DNA of 64,000 nucleotides from Costus lasius (Eukaryota; Streptophyta; Magnoliopsida; Zingiberales; Costaceae), in assembly GCA_027563935.2 (NCBI GenBank), contig CM050448.1, forward strand, positions 121,756,493-121,820,492, given 5' to 3'. Below, piece after piece: positions 47,014 through 58,664 of the stretch. A program made the position numbers and the translations under genes. The notes under the pieces were generated by a model that saw nothing but the letters and a program-made list of their open reading frames with translations, was not told where the DNA came from and did no database searches. Each line of letters opens with the position of its first letter. Position 1 is the stretch's first letter.

Positions 47014-49220
47014 GAGTTAGGTTAGTCTTGCTTGGTTTTGTTTGGAAAAATTTTTCGACTGTGAACATGATAGAACATTTTTCCGATTGATTTTGTTGCC
47101 CCGGATTTTGATTTTGTCGCCGACGGATATTGGTTTCTCGGCGCTCGGCGCTCGGCGCATGAAGGGCTTCTGCCCTAATTGTTTTTGTCGCCGATGCTCT
47201 GCCATTTGGATCAGGTGAGAATGCGACGTTCGGCCGAGCAACGAGAAGCCCCTGGGAATCTACGTGCGACTCTGGTTTGTCGGCGGCGGCAGCATTTTTT
47301 GGTCGGATGGCTCTTGGAGCCGCTCCCGTCATCGTTCTTCCTTCTCGTCCACACACTATCGCCATCAGGTCTCTGCCCTATTCTCTGTTGGCGGCAGCCA
47401 TTCGGTACTGGCTGCAAGCGGCGACTAAGAGACGTGCGGGAAGGGGACGATCAGGGCTGCGAGCGGACGCTGCCATTCGGTCCAGGCGGCGTCTGGTGTT
47501 TGCGATCGTCACCAAGCGTCGGGCTCCGCCCCTTTAGACCGAGCAGCTTCTTCCGCCGATCGGTAAAGGCGGACAAAGCAGCCGGTATTTTGGTAGACAG
47601 GCGGCGATCTCTCCTTAGTGATGCTTCAAGCCATATCCAGTTTGTTTCCGGCGATCGAGCGTCCGGCGGCCGTGCGTTTTCGATCCTCTGTCGATTTGGT
47701 CATTCAGTGCAGGCGAAATTGATGGAGCCCGTCGTCGTCGTCTCCAGGCATGACTTCGCCGTTCGGCCTTGGCGAAGCCTCGCAGACGGCTCCAGGCGAA
47801 GACGTGCGGTGTTCAGTGACCATCTGGAAGTTCCGTCCGACGTTCACGATCATCTGAGAGCTCTAGCCGTCCGGTGCCGGCAGGGGCTCGGCGGTATCAG
47901 ATCGTCGCCGTTCAGCTTCTTCCGCCGTTCGGTAAAGGCGGATGAAGGTGGCTGGCGTCGGTGGGCGTCGCGTGCGGCGACAAGGCGAACGGTGTTCGCT
48001 TGCGGCTCCAGACGTGCGGCGTGCTGCGCACGAAAGAGATTTAGGGCTGCATTCATTTTTTTTCCAAATTTGGATCCAATTTGGAATTTCGGATCCATTT
48101 TTAGAAGGATTTCGAATCAGGTCCAAATTAATGATTTGGGCTTAATTGGGCTTATTTGAATGGCTCTACTATTTGGTTTAAGTGGATCAACTCAATTAGG
48201 TTTGATTGGGCCCAATAAAATTTGTGTGCAGCAAAGTCTATTGTAGTGTGCTTTGAAACCTGCTATTTGGTTTAAGCAGACTTGGCCCACTTGGACCTTT
48301 GGTCTTCAAATGAACCTAATCTTCTAGCTCACCATTTGGATTAGGTGGGTTAAGCTATACATATAAATTGATAAATTTCTTTATCAAAATTTAGAGGCAT
48401 AATTTATTAGGAATAAATCCAATGATGTGTTTATTCATTCAATTTAATTATGCTTACTAAGTTATAAATTCTTCTATGCATTATTAAATTTTGCTATACA
48501 TTGATAAATTTTGTATTGTTGCTTATTCATGTTAGTAAAATTCTCATGATTCATTTATGCTAGTAGAATTTTTGTGTATGGTTAAATATGTTTTAATGTT
48601 CATGCATATTATTAGAACATTTTCATATTTTTGAGCATGTTGAGTTAAAAATAAATACATAATTCAGTTTACTATGTTTTTATTTATTTGGATTAATTAT
48701 CCTCAATTCATACACATTTATGATTTTATCTACTTATGAGTAGTGATTAATTATAACTCAACTTAATTTTTATTTCAAATTGTTTTAATAGTATAGTCAC
48801 CAAAGTGGCCTCTACTATTAAAACTCTTTGATAATAAAATATTAAGTCAAGGTATACTTAATTTTTTTATTTCAACTGATTTCTCAGTATAGTCACCAAA
48901 GTGACCTCTGCTGTAAAACCTTTTGAACTGTGAATTAACATATCGACCCAAAGGACGAGTGTTGTTTGGCCAAAGGATTACATACACATGTGGTAATGAG
49001 TGTGTGATGGTTATTAGGTGTCCATTGTGGATGCTTAGTTGGCCCAAAGGAAGGCTAAGTACTCTACAGGAGGATTTTATCATCAATACTTGATTATTAC
49101 ACAAGACAACCAACTGGTAAATCAACTCTCTGTCCAAAGACTAGACTTGATGTTACTCTGGTTATCTTGAGATGGGATTTTATAAATGTTATGATTAATC
49201 ACTACTTGTTATTACCACAT
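47014..49220. other. Long noncoding leader of the Copia element
   Basis: 47180-48060 is GC-rich and holds an imperfect repeat of TTCCGCC(G)(A/T)TCGGTAAAGGCGGA at about 47550 and 47923. 48160-49220 is AT-rich. A tRNA-Met primer site was not evident right after the LTR. The gag gene expected here was not recognised. Long frames in the GC-rich part occur on both strands and look compositional. Confidence 0.5.
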
Positions 49221-49242
49221 GCTTCTATGAGCTTATTGTGTT

Positions 49243-49948
49243 TTGCATTTGGTTCTCTTTGCAATTAATATAATTAATGCTTCCGCTGTCACTGCCAACT
49301 TAAATAACATTCCATTTCTAAATAATTCATCTTTTGGTCTTGTTAGTTCTGAAATTAATTTAGTTTCAGTTCCTAGAAACACTTGGTGGTTAGATTCTGG
49401 TGCTACAACTCACGTAAGTGTTTCTATGCATGGTTGCCTAAACTTCAGAAAACCTAGTGATGAACAAAAACACATTTATTGTACCGTCTTTTAGACGGAA
49501 TTTGGTTTCAGTTTCTGTATTGGGCAAAGAAGGTTTTGTTTGTTCATTTGGTAACAGAAAATGTAGTGTTTATCTCAATTCTGTACTTGTTGGAACCAGT
49601 TATTTATCTAACATTGATAACCTTTATTTACTTGATATAGTAAATTTAGGTGATGAGTCCCATAATGCTGAAACTAAAGGCACTGAGCGCAAATTATCAA
49701 CAGAAAATTCCTTCTCTTTATGGCATAAGCGTTTGGGTCATATCTCTAAAAGGAGAATTTATAGGCTTATGTCAGAAGGAATTCTTGATAAACTTGAGTA
49801 TTCATGTAATGATATTTGTGTTGAGTGCATTAAGGGAAAAACCACTAACAAGAGAAAGTTTATAGCCGAGAGAACTAAGGATGTCTTAGAGTTGATACAT
49901 ACAGATATTTGTGGACCTTCCCCTACGGCTTCTTGGAATGGTCAATAA
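49243..49948 (+). pseudogene. Copia protease and pre-integrase fragment
   Basis: The frame at 49243-49494 contains TWWLDSGATTHV, with the aspartic protease DSGA motif. A shift near 49460-49490 leads to a second frame with FRRNLVSVSVLG, then SLWHKRLGHISKRRIYRLM and C..C in NDICVECIKGK (zinc-binding HHCC-like pre-integrase), then TDICGPSP. It stops at 49948, where integrase should continue. Confidence 0.85.
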
Positions 49949-50377
49949 TATTTTATCACATTCATAGACGATTATTCTCGTTATGACTATCTGTTCTTAA
50001 TACATGAGAAATCACAAGCATTGGACATGTTTAAGTTGTTTAAGGCCGAAGTTGAAAATCAGTTTGGAAAAACAATTAAGACCATTCGATCCGATCGTGG
50101 TGGTGAATACTACGGCAGGTATGACGGATCAGGTGAACAACGTCCAGGTCCATTTGCTAGATTTCTTGGTGAGTGTGGGATTGTTCCTCAGTACACCATG
50201 CCTGGTTCTCCGAACATGAATGGTGTTTCAGAAAGGAGGAACAGAACTCTTAAGGATATGGTACGAAGTATGATTTGTCATACCACTTTGCCATATTCAC
50301 TATGGGGAGATGCATTAAGAACTGCAGTGTATATTCTCAATAGAGTTCCTACAAAAGCTACAAACAAACCCTTATGA
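49949..50377 (+). pseudogene. Copia integrase core fragment
   Basis: After the stop the same domain continues as [14 protein letters not shown] and [12 protein letters not shown]. It runs on through [20 protein letters not shown] and [19 protein letters not shown]. The D,D,E catalytic set (D of FIDD, D of SDRGGE, E of SERRN) is still visible. A frame change follows near 50375. Confidence 0.85.
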
Positions 50378-50823
50378 ATTATGGACAGGTAAGAAACCTG
50401 TCATAAGACATTTTCGTGTTTGGGGATGTCCAGCTGAGGCTAGGCCTTTTAGGCCACATGAAAAGAAACTGGATGCAAGAACAGTTAGTAGCTATTTTGT
50501 AGAATACCCTGAGAAGTCCAGGGGTTACAAATTCTTTGATCCCAAAACTAGAACTTTTTTTGAGGTGGGAAATGCTAAATTTTTTGAGGATGTTGAGTTT
50601 GGGGGGGAAGATAAGGCTAATGACTGTCTTAGAGGAGGATTCAGTTGATATTCCTCCTATAGCTATTGTTGACCCTGATTAAGTTTTCATTCCTAATGTC
50701 ATTCAACAACAGCATTTAGAAGACAATGTTGAGCTTCATATCTATCAAGAATATCCAACAGTTCCTCAATCCAGTGTTAATGAGGAGCATGAGAATCAAA
50801 CTCAACAAACTCAAAATGAACCA

Positions 50824-52502
50824 ATGCCTTTAAGGAGATCCACGAGAGATAGGAGAAGTGCAATTTCTAGTGATTATGTTGTATTTCTCCATGAACATCA
50901 AGATACTATTGATTCATTGGGAGATGATCCACTCACCTTCCATGAAGCAATTAGTTGTTCTAATGCTCAAAGGTGGATTGATGCAATGGGTGAAGAAGTT
51001 CAGTCTATAAAAGACAATGACATTTGGGATCTTGTACCATTGCCAGAAGGAGTGAGACCTATTGGTTGCAAATGGATTTTTAAAACCAAAAGGGATTCAC
51101 AAGGCAATGTGGAAAGATTTAAAGCGCGTCTTGTCGCTAAGGGATTCACCCAAAGGGAAGACATTGACTATAAAGAGACTTTCTCTCCGGTTTCATTGAA
51201 AGACTCTTTTAGAGTTATTATGGCACTGGTAGCATATTTTGACCTTGAGCTTTATCAAATGGATGTTAAGACAGCTTTTCTCAATGGTGACATTGAGGAA
51301 ACAATTTATATGTTACAACCAAATAGATTAGATTCAGACGGATCTACTCAATTGGTTTGTAAATTGAAGAAATCCATTTATGGGCTCAGGCAAGCTTCTC
51401 GTCAATGGTACCAAAAGTTTCATCAGGTAATTCTCTCATTTGGTTTTGAGGTGAATACTGTTGAAGATTGTGTGTACTATAAGTTCAGTGGGAGTAAATT
51501 TATATTTCTGGTTCTTTATGTGGATGACATTTTGCTTGTCAGTAGTGATTTGCAATTACTTCAGGATACTAAGAAATTTCTTTCAAAGCGATTTGAAATG
51601 AAAGATCTTGGTGAAGCCTCTTTTGTATTAGGGATCCAGATTCATCGTGATCATTCACGAGGAATATTAGGATTATCACAAAATAGTTATATTGAAAAAG
51701 TATTGCAACGTTTTGCATGCAAAATTGTAGACCACTTGAAACCCCTGTGGCTAAAGGAGATAAATTCAGCCTCAAACAGTGTCCAAAAGGTGAATTTGAT
51801 ACTAAATTTATGGAAAACATCCCTTATGCTTCAGCAGTAGGGAGTTTGATGTATGCACAGGTCTGCACTCGTCCTGACCTTACATACATAATTGGAATGC
51901 TTGGCAGATATCAAAGTAATCCAGGCAGAGAACATTTGGTTGCAGCCAAAAGAGTTTTCAGATATTTGCAAAACACAAAAGATTATATGCTCTCCTACAG
52001 AAAGTCAGACAGACTTGAGATCATTAGGTATTCTGATTCTGACTTTGCTGGATGCCAAGATAGTCATAAATCGACATCTGGATATGTGTTTCTATTAGCT
52101 GGAGGTGCAATATCTTGGAAAAGTGCTAAGCAGACACTTGTTGCATCTTCTACTATGGAAGCAGAATTTGTTGCATGTTATGAGACATCCAATCATGCAG
52201 TATGGCTGCGAAATTTCATTTCAAGACTGCAGATTGTCAATGGTGTTGAAAGACCACTCAAGTTATTCTGTGACAATAGAGCAACAGTCTTGTATTCAAA
52301 CAACAATAGGAGCTCCTCTAAGTCAAAGCATATAGACATCAAGTTCCTTGTTGTAAAAGAAAGAGTTCAGAGTAGCTTGATTTCTATTGAGCTTATAGGA
52401 ACAAATTTTATGATTGCAGATCCACTCACTAAGGCATTGACCCCTAAAGTTTTTCATGAACATCTTGAAAATATGGGTATTATAGTTTTTGATGTCATTT
52501 GA
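50824..52502 (+). pseudogene. Copia reverse transcriptase and RNase H, frameshifted
   Basis: 50824-51840 encodes GCKWIFKTKRDSQGNVERFK, YQMDVKTAFLNGDIEETIYM and the catalytic LYVDDILLV. A shift near 51720 moves the frame to 51717-52502, which carries PYASAVGSLMYAQVCTRPDL, SDSDFAGCQDSHKSTSGYVF and VASSTMEAEFVAC of the RNase H. The active-site YVDD and RNase H acidic residues remain, but no single frame spans pol. Confidence 0.9.
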
Positions 52503-52910
52503 TTTAGTGAGAGTGCACTTTTGTTCCATTTGGTTTATTACTATATTTATTGTCATGACATTAATAAAATATTTCAGTTTTCATTATTTGCTATGCTCTT
52601 TGATCTCATTTGGTTAAAGTTGGACCAGTTGGAAATTAAAGGTGATGCTATCACATTATGTTATTTCCATGCTACATATCCATACTAGATCTATGTCATT
52701 TGGTTGAGTTAATACATGTGATCACTGTGGGTCTAATTGCGATAATATGTCAATGACCGCCCCTTTGGTCCTTGTGTTAATAAGACTGATGGACAAGATT
52801 GTTTTAGATGACATCTTAAGCTTTATACGCATAAAGATTGTGTTAGAGATTTATATACAATTTAAGGTTTTATTATGTAATTACATGGTTGTCTCGTCCA
52901 AGTGGGAGAT

Positions 52911-53354
52911 TGTTAGGATCTATGTGGACTATGCACCATGTACATACATAATATATTGCATTTGGGCATGTAGACGTACATGCATTGCAGTAATTAATCG
53001 CGTATAATTTAATCTCTAAATTATTTATTGTCATCTATTAATTAGAGTATGGAAAGGGGCTATTTTATTGTGTAGAATCCATGGGGGGCATAATTGTCTT
53101 ATCTCTGATGGGCTGATAAGTAATTATGCCCATTAGGTTTTTCCTATATATAGGTGTGGTCCCTGATTGAGGTGTAAGGTTCTTGTCGAGAGGCTTTTAG
53201 TTTGGTTCCCATCGGCCGCCCCGCCTCTTTTGACGAACAAAACAATCAGTCAGAAGATCACTCCGGTTCCATTCACAGCATCATGAAATCTGGTATGCTT
53301 TATTACAGTATTTTTTCCATTCAATTTATGCAAGACATTAGGATCGATCTAACA
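52911..53354 (+). repeat. Copia 3' LTR
   Basis: 444-bp terminal repeat following the purine tract at about 52900-52910. Confidence 0.92.
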
Positions 53355-53503
53355 TAGACCTGCAATGGGAGGCGCGCGGGCAAAGCGTGCTTCTTCTAGG
53401 GATGGAGAAGTGCGACAGGCGGCTCACGGGCTACGTGACTGATGTGGATGTGGCAGCAGGAGAGGGTAAGATGGTGAGATGGAGGCTGCGTTTGGGCGTG
53501 TAG
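53355..53503 (+). pseudogene. Displaced 3' part of the F-box/kelch gene
   Basis: Directly after the Copia element the sequence resumes with the target duplication TAGAC. It encodes, in one frame, DLQWEARGQSVLLLGMEKCD and GYVTDVDVAAGEGKMVRWRL, and stops at 53501-53503. The content suits the missing kelch end. Removing the element would leave the two parts one base out of phase, so the gene probably carried a frameshift as well. Confidence 0.6.
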
Positions 53504-53891
53504 ACGGAGCGACCGGTCACGTGGGGCATCGGTCAACCAAGCAGTTTTCGTTTGGCGCTGAGGATGCTTAATGGCTGCTTATCCATGTTGACCAACATGG
53601 ACCGACTGTTTTTCGTCCACCTCAGCCTACAGGGGGAGACCTGTGGGTCGCGTGGGTGCGGTTCCGTGAGGAGGGTTTCGTTTTGTGCCTGTGCCGAAGG
53701 TGTGGCATTGAGCCCTTTCGCCGCTCGCCATCGACTGCTTCGCGGAGAAGAAACCTTCAAAGTCGATCGGTGCGCGTGAGATCTAGGTCCCTTCGATCCG
53801 GAGTATTCGTCGTGGCCACAGAGCCTGCCGCTTCGTCGTCCTCTTCGCCGTCCAGTTCCGCCTCTTCATCTTAGTCTGCTTTGGAGGAAAT
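53504..53891 (+). other. GC-rich possible gene fragment left of the Athila element
   Basis: Ser- and Pro-rich short frames end in a TAG at about 53871. The next in-frame codons are S-A-L-E-E. Across the Athila insertion the frame could continue as IKKMRKQMEEDEQLATLM from 62228. This looks like a coiled-coil exon cut by the retrotransposon; the parent gene is not recognised. Confidence 0.35.
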
Positions 53892-55316
53892 TGATGACAT
53901 GTAAAAATATGATATTTCGTTACTCAATTTCATTCTTATTTTAGAGCATAATGCATGTTTCATCTCATTTATTTACTCAAATACTTCATATTCTTCAGAA
54001 CCTTCACTTTTCTTCTATTTTAATGAAATGCAGGTATTTGGCCTCAAAATCGATGGAATTTGGAGAATCTGAAGGTATGTGACGATTTCCCATGATGAGA
54101 TGGAGCTATACGCCAATTTTCAGCTCAATTGGAGTCCTCTACATCATACACGGCCATGGGTGTGCACCCATGCACGGCCGTGCACCCATGCACGGCCGTG
54201 CATCATAAGTCGCCAGAATTCACTTAACCGAGCCGTACACGGGCATGGCCGTGCACCCATGCCCGGCCGTGTATCGTTACGCATAGCACGACAGGCGTCC
54301 GGTATTTTGCTTGTAACTTTCTATTCTGGGCTCGGAATTGGACAAAATTTGGGGAGCACCTTCCCAACTTAGCCACGAACGTTTTGGGACCAAAATCATT
54401 GGATTTGGTCAAGCAACAAAGGAGAACGAGGTGAAAGGGTGACAACATAGGGTTTTGGGGGCGATTTTCTGATCGGCGACACTGTTCCGGCGGGTTTCTC
54501 TCTTCGTTCCGACGTGGAGGATCACGCTGAGCCGTCTTCAATCAAGGATCCACCATTCTCTTTGGTTTGATTCGATTTTCATGAGAGATTCTATGTATTT
54601 AACGATGTATACCATAGCGTAAACCTTATTTTCAGGGTTTGGGCGTAGCCCACTGTAAGAATGCTTGATAATATGACTTGATCTATATATTCCTCTATTT
54701 ATCTTTGTTCTTATTCATGTTTAGGATGTTTTAATTCTTGTTTATATACTGGCCATATGTATGCATGCTTTAGATGTCGAGGGAAGGACTGAGAGGTGAA
54801 CCTTGACCATCGGAACCCCTAGACTGGACTGGTGATTTCGTGTTGCGAGAGCATTCGAAATCACTCGAGGAACCCTAATCTTTCACAGATCCCATTGGAT
54901 CCACCTTAACCCTAGTAAGCCACGAGAGTAGGAGACTTGGGTTAAGACGGATACCGGACCGTGTCCTGAGAGGGAGCGCGTCTGTACCCTAGGAAAGGTT
55001 ACCTTGAGAACTTAGATAAAACTTTATTTAAATTGTCAAGCCCTAATATTTATGCATGCTTCAGTGTGGTGAAACCTAAAACCCCGAATCTCTCTCATAA
55101 TCTCAAAACCCCGTTTGCTTTGCTCTCTGTGCTGCTTGTTCTTAATCTGCCTTAGTTTAACTACTTGCTCTAGGACATTAGCCATTTTCTCATTAATCAT
55201 TAACCTAGCTTTCGATTGACTGATTTGTTAGTACTTGACCCTAGTCCCTGTGGATTCGATCTTTTTATTACGCGATAGACCGTGCACTTGCGGTAGCAGC
55301 CGTCTAGGCCCTATCA
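53892..55316 (+). repeat. Athila 5' LTR
   Basis: 1425-bp terminal repeat. At about 54160-54205 it has an extra 18-bp copy of a CACCCATGCACGGCCGTG unit that the right LTR lacks. Confidence 0.93.
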
Positions 55317-55317
55317 A

Positions 55318-55341
55318 GTTTTTGGCGCCGTTGCCGGGGAC
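55318..55341 (+). other. tRNA-Asp-type primer-binding site
   Basis: TGGCGCCGTTGCCGGGGA lies a few bases after the left LTR and matches the 3' end of tRNA-Asp as used by Athila elements. Confidence 0.85.
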
Positions 55342-55486
55342 TAGGTAGCCAATATTAACACAATCAGAAGATTGATAAACTAGGTTTAGTTAGATTTTAT
55401 TTTGTTTTTAATTCTGTTTATTTGTTTTTATTTTTATTTGTAATTTCTATTTGGTGCGGTGCTACTAATCTTTTCTGTCTAGGTAC

Positions 55487-56764
55487 TTGTTTATGCCCAG
55501 GAACACTGCTAGAATAGGAAAACTTGTACCTGAAGACTCGGAGATAGAGCGCACTTTCCGTCAAGTCAGAAGAAATTTGAAAAGACTTAAACTTGAAGGC
55601 AACTTTTCTGACAGTCAGACGATGGAAGCCACTCGCTCCTTGAAAGATTATGCAGCGCTCACCATTTCTGGCGTGCACTCGAGCATATCGCGACTGGCTA
55701 TCGAAGCCAACAATTTCGAGATCAAGCCGACACTTGTACAGATGGTGCAACATAATCAATTCAGTGGAGCAGCAACTGATGATCCTAACCTTCATTTATC
55801 TATCTTTTTAGAATGCTACGACACTTTAAAAATTAATGGTGTTCATCCTGATGCTATCAAATTGAGACTTTTCCCTTTCTCTCTCAGGGATCGAGCTAGG
55901 GCGTGGTTGCAGTCTTTACTGCAGGCATCAATCACAACGTGGGAACAGCTATCACAAGCTTTTCTGTCAAAATACTTCCCACCGAGCAAGACCGCCCAGC
56001 TCAGGAATCAGATAACCAACTTTGCCCAAAGAGAAGAAGAGTCTCTGTATGAAGCATGAGATAGGTTCAAGGAATTGTTGAGGATGTGCCCGCACCATGG
56101 TCTACAGAAATGGGTGATCGTACACACCTTCTACAGTGGATTACTGTACCAGACGAGACTTTCTGTAGATGCTGCTGCTGGTGGGACATTAATGAACAAG
56201 AACTATGATGATGCGATAGAGCTGATAGAGGACATGACCCTCAATCATTATCAGTGGTCAGGAGAGAGGACCCAGCACACTCGAAACTCAGGGAAGTTTG
56301 ATGCTAACTCAATTGATTCTTTAATGGCAAAAGTAGACTCTCTTTCATCAAAGATAGATTCTATTAATGTCTCTACTGCTAATTTTTTGACTTGTGATGT
56401 TTGTGGAGTTACAGGACATTCTGCTGATAGCTACCACATCTTGAGCGCCCCTTCTGAACAAGTCAATGCCATTGGAAATTTCAGGAATCAGAACGACTCC
56501 TACTCAAACACCTACAATCCGGGATGGAGAAATCATCCAAATTTCTCCTACAGGTTAAATCAAGGGCAAGTTCCTCCTGCTAATTTTCCTAATCAGAATT
56601 TCTCTTTTAATTTCAGGCTTTCTGGGGTACAGCATCCATCAGCCAACCAGAGACAACAAGATCCTCCACAGAAGTCCAGACTGGAACTAATGATAGAGAA
56701 CCTCATGGCGAGTCAGACAAAGCACAACGAGACCATGAATACCATGAGTGAACAGATTCGCTAG
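55487..56764 (+). pseudogene. Athila gag gene with one in-frame stop
   Basis: The frame 55487-56059 includes PDAIKLRLFPFSLRDRARAW and YFPPSKTAQLRNQI, the core of the plant retrotransposon gag domain. A TGA follows EEESLYEA; the protein signal then continues as DRFKELLRMCPHHGLQKW in the same frame. Further on is one zinc-knuckle-like C..C pattern (CDVCGVTGHSADSY) and an Asn/Gln/Pro-rich region, ending in TAG at 56762-56764. One point change separates it from an open gag. Confidence 0.85.
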
Positions 56765-56770
56765 CTAAAC

Positions 56771-57916
56771 ATGAAAGTAGACTCTATTGCAACCCACCAG
56801 AAAATGATGGAGAACCGAATCACAGAACTGGACCAACGAACCAGCGCACTGTCTAGACATCCAGGAATGCTTCCAGCTCAGCCTGAAGCGAATCCAAGAG
56901 ATCAGTGCAATGCCGTCATGACAAGTGGCGTTAAGCAATTGGAGGAATTTGAAGCTGAACACGTGGGAGATGAAGAGAAAGCATCTACAAACCAGGATGA
57001 GGGACCTCGTCATGAGACTCTCAACACACCTCATGCTAAAAATGTAAAGGTGGTTGCTGAGAATCCTAAAGATGCCATATACAAGCAGCTGCCTCTCAAA
57101 GTTGAGGACCCTGGTAGTTTTGATATACCATGCAAGATTGGGAACACTGCATTCGATAGAGCACTTCTAGATCTAGGCTCTGGAGTCAGCATCATGTCAG
57201 TCATCACTTTCGAGAAGCTAAACCTGGGAACTCTTATTTCAACATCTCAGGTTCTGCAGTTTGGAAACGGATCTAGACTTCAACCACTTGGGATCGCTAA
57301 GAATGTGCCGCTGCAGTTTAAAGGGATATATATCTCGGTAGATTTTGTGATCCTAGACATAGCTGAGAACCCGCTCTTCCCTCTTATATTGGGCAGGTCA
57401 TTCCTTACTGCGATCAGGGCTATAATCGATATCCCACACAGAACGATGACCTTTGGCGTTGAAGGAAGCAATATGTCATTTGATTTTGCTACTACTGATA
57501 ACCTATTCTATTTTTCAGGTTCCAGGGAGAGCGGAGAAGAAATGAAGAAGGGTATTGCACAGTCGAGGAGCAAGATGGAGCTCTTCCCACAAGCCTTTCC
57601 CGAACACTTTGGAGACAGACCCAACGGTTCGATCGGCCTAGAAGGAGACAAGATGGTGGCAATGATGACGCATACTGAGGATGCCACAGGGGCCAATCTG
57701 CAGAAGAAGACGTTGGGATTGCTTAAGGATAAAATTTTAATTGACTTTGGCACTTCTTATGTCTTGTGCCACTCTGTTGTTCCATGTTCTCTCAGGACAG
57801 TTAGAGAAAAACTATTATACCTCATGCTCATTTTAATAGGTACACTTCATGAGCAGCGACGGAAGCAGAGGCTCCATGCCACCTATTTAGCCTCACCACC
57901 ACCAGATCCACCATGA
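56771..57916 (+). CDS. Athila aspartic protease domain, pol truncated after it
   Basis: 381-codon frame. After a linker it has YKQLPLKVEDPGSFDIPCKI, then LLDLGSGVSIMS at the catalytic Asp (relatives usually read DLGAS), then LILGRSFLTAIRAIIDI. Soon after the protease the frame ends (stop about 57914). Reverse transcriptase should follow in an Athila element. Instead the downstream phrase GCTTGTTGGGAGGCAACCCA, which normally lies after pol, begins 35 bases later. The deletion junction is therefore near 57780-57920. Confidence 0.8.
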   Translation: MKVDSIATHQKMMENRITELDQRTSALSRHPGMLPAQPEANPRDQCNAVMTSGVKQLEEFEAEHVGDEEKASTNQDEGPRHETLNTPHAKNVKVVAENPKDAIYKQLPLKVEDPGSFDIPCKIGNTAFDRALLDLGSGVSIMSVITFEKLNLGTLISTSQVLQFGNGSRLQPLGIAKNVPLQFKGIYISVDFVILDIAENPLFPLILGRSFLTAIRAIIDIPHRTMTFGVEGSNMSFDFATTDNLFYFSGSRESGEEMKKGIAQSRSKMELFPQAFPEHFGDRPNGSIGLEGDKMVAMMTHTEDATGANLQKKTLGLLKDKILIDFGTSYVLCHSVVPCSLRTVREKLLYLMLILIGTLHEQRRKQRLHATYLASPPPDPP

Positions 57917-58070
57917 GCACCATGATGGTCAAGCTAGTGACCCTAAAGAAGCGCTTGTTGGGAGGCAACCCAACCTCTTTTGCACTCTTTTACTTTCTTA
58001 TTTATTTTCACTATTTAGACATTGTTATTTTTCAGTTTTTCTTTCATATTCATGCTCTCTAAGCTGTACC

Positions 58071-58664
58071 ATGCTGATAGAAATTTTTCTGGATTTTTCA
58101 GGTATCACCGAGCCATGCACGGTCGCACCCGTGCATCCATGCACGGCCGTGCACGGCTCGATTATCTCTTCCCAGCGTGAGACCGAGAGGTGCACGGGCG
58201 TGGGCATGAAGAGACGCACGGCCGTGAACGCCTCAGATGTTTTTCACCGAGACGTGCACGGGCGTGCCCGTGCACCGATGCACAGCCGTGCATCATAAGT
58301 GACTTCAGTTGGCCCGAACTGACCGACCTGAAACCCTAGCCGCCGCCGCCGCCTCCCCGATCAGCCACCTCCGGTGCCCGATCGACCGCCGGCGACCCTC
58401 CATCGTCTTCCCCACCTTCCGGCAACTGTTTCCCCCAACCCTCACGACACCGCTCGGGACCGCCCTAGTTTCGGTCGCGGCCCGTGATTCCGCCACCGCC
58501 GACCGTCTTTCCTCATCGCCGACGCCTCCAAAGCTTCCTACTCGGCACCAGCTACCTTCTCATCACCTCCCCGCACCTCTAAGATGTCCAGACGCAAGCA
58601 ACTCATCTACTAGCACGGGGCGTCCTCTTCTCACACCGCTGGAGAGCCTCATCCGCCACCTGCT
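58071..58664 (+). other. Athila spacer with GC-palindrome repeats
   Basis: Between the pol remnant and ORF-1. It holds several copies of GCACGGCCGTGCAC-like palindromes (58114-58160, 58195-58290), also present in both LTRs. A long frame at 58309-58746 is Pro/Ser/Thr-rich and may be the start of the ORF-1 protein in another frame. Confidence 0.55.

Larger units (their letters stand above)
46636..53354 (+). mobile_element. Ty1/Copia LTR retrotransposon lacking gag, degenerate
   Basis: Terminal repeats at 46636-47013 and 52911-53354 start TGTTA and end TAACA. The 5-bp duplication TAGAC is perfect (46631-46635, 53355-53359). The purine tract AAGTGGGAGAT adjoins the right LTR. Coding order is protease, integrase, reverse transcriptase, RNase H, as in Copia. 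The pol reading frame is broken by several shifts and stops. No CCHC gag protein was found; 47014-49220 is noncoding leader-like DNA. The LTRs differ by roughly two dozen substitutions and a 60-base gap by eye, so the insertion is not recent. Confidence 0.93.

Noticed and set aside
47179..48159. 326-residue frame in the Copia leader
   Set aside because: No gag, zinc-knuckle or other domain. Long frames appear on both strands here, as expected from GC-rich composition.
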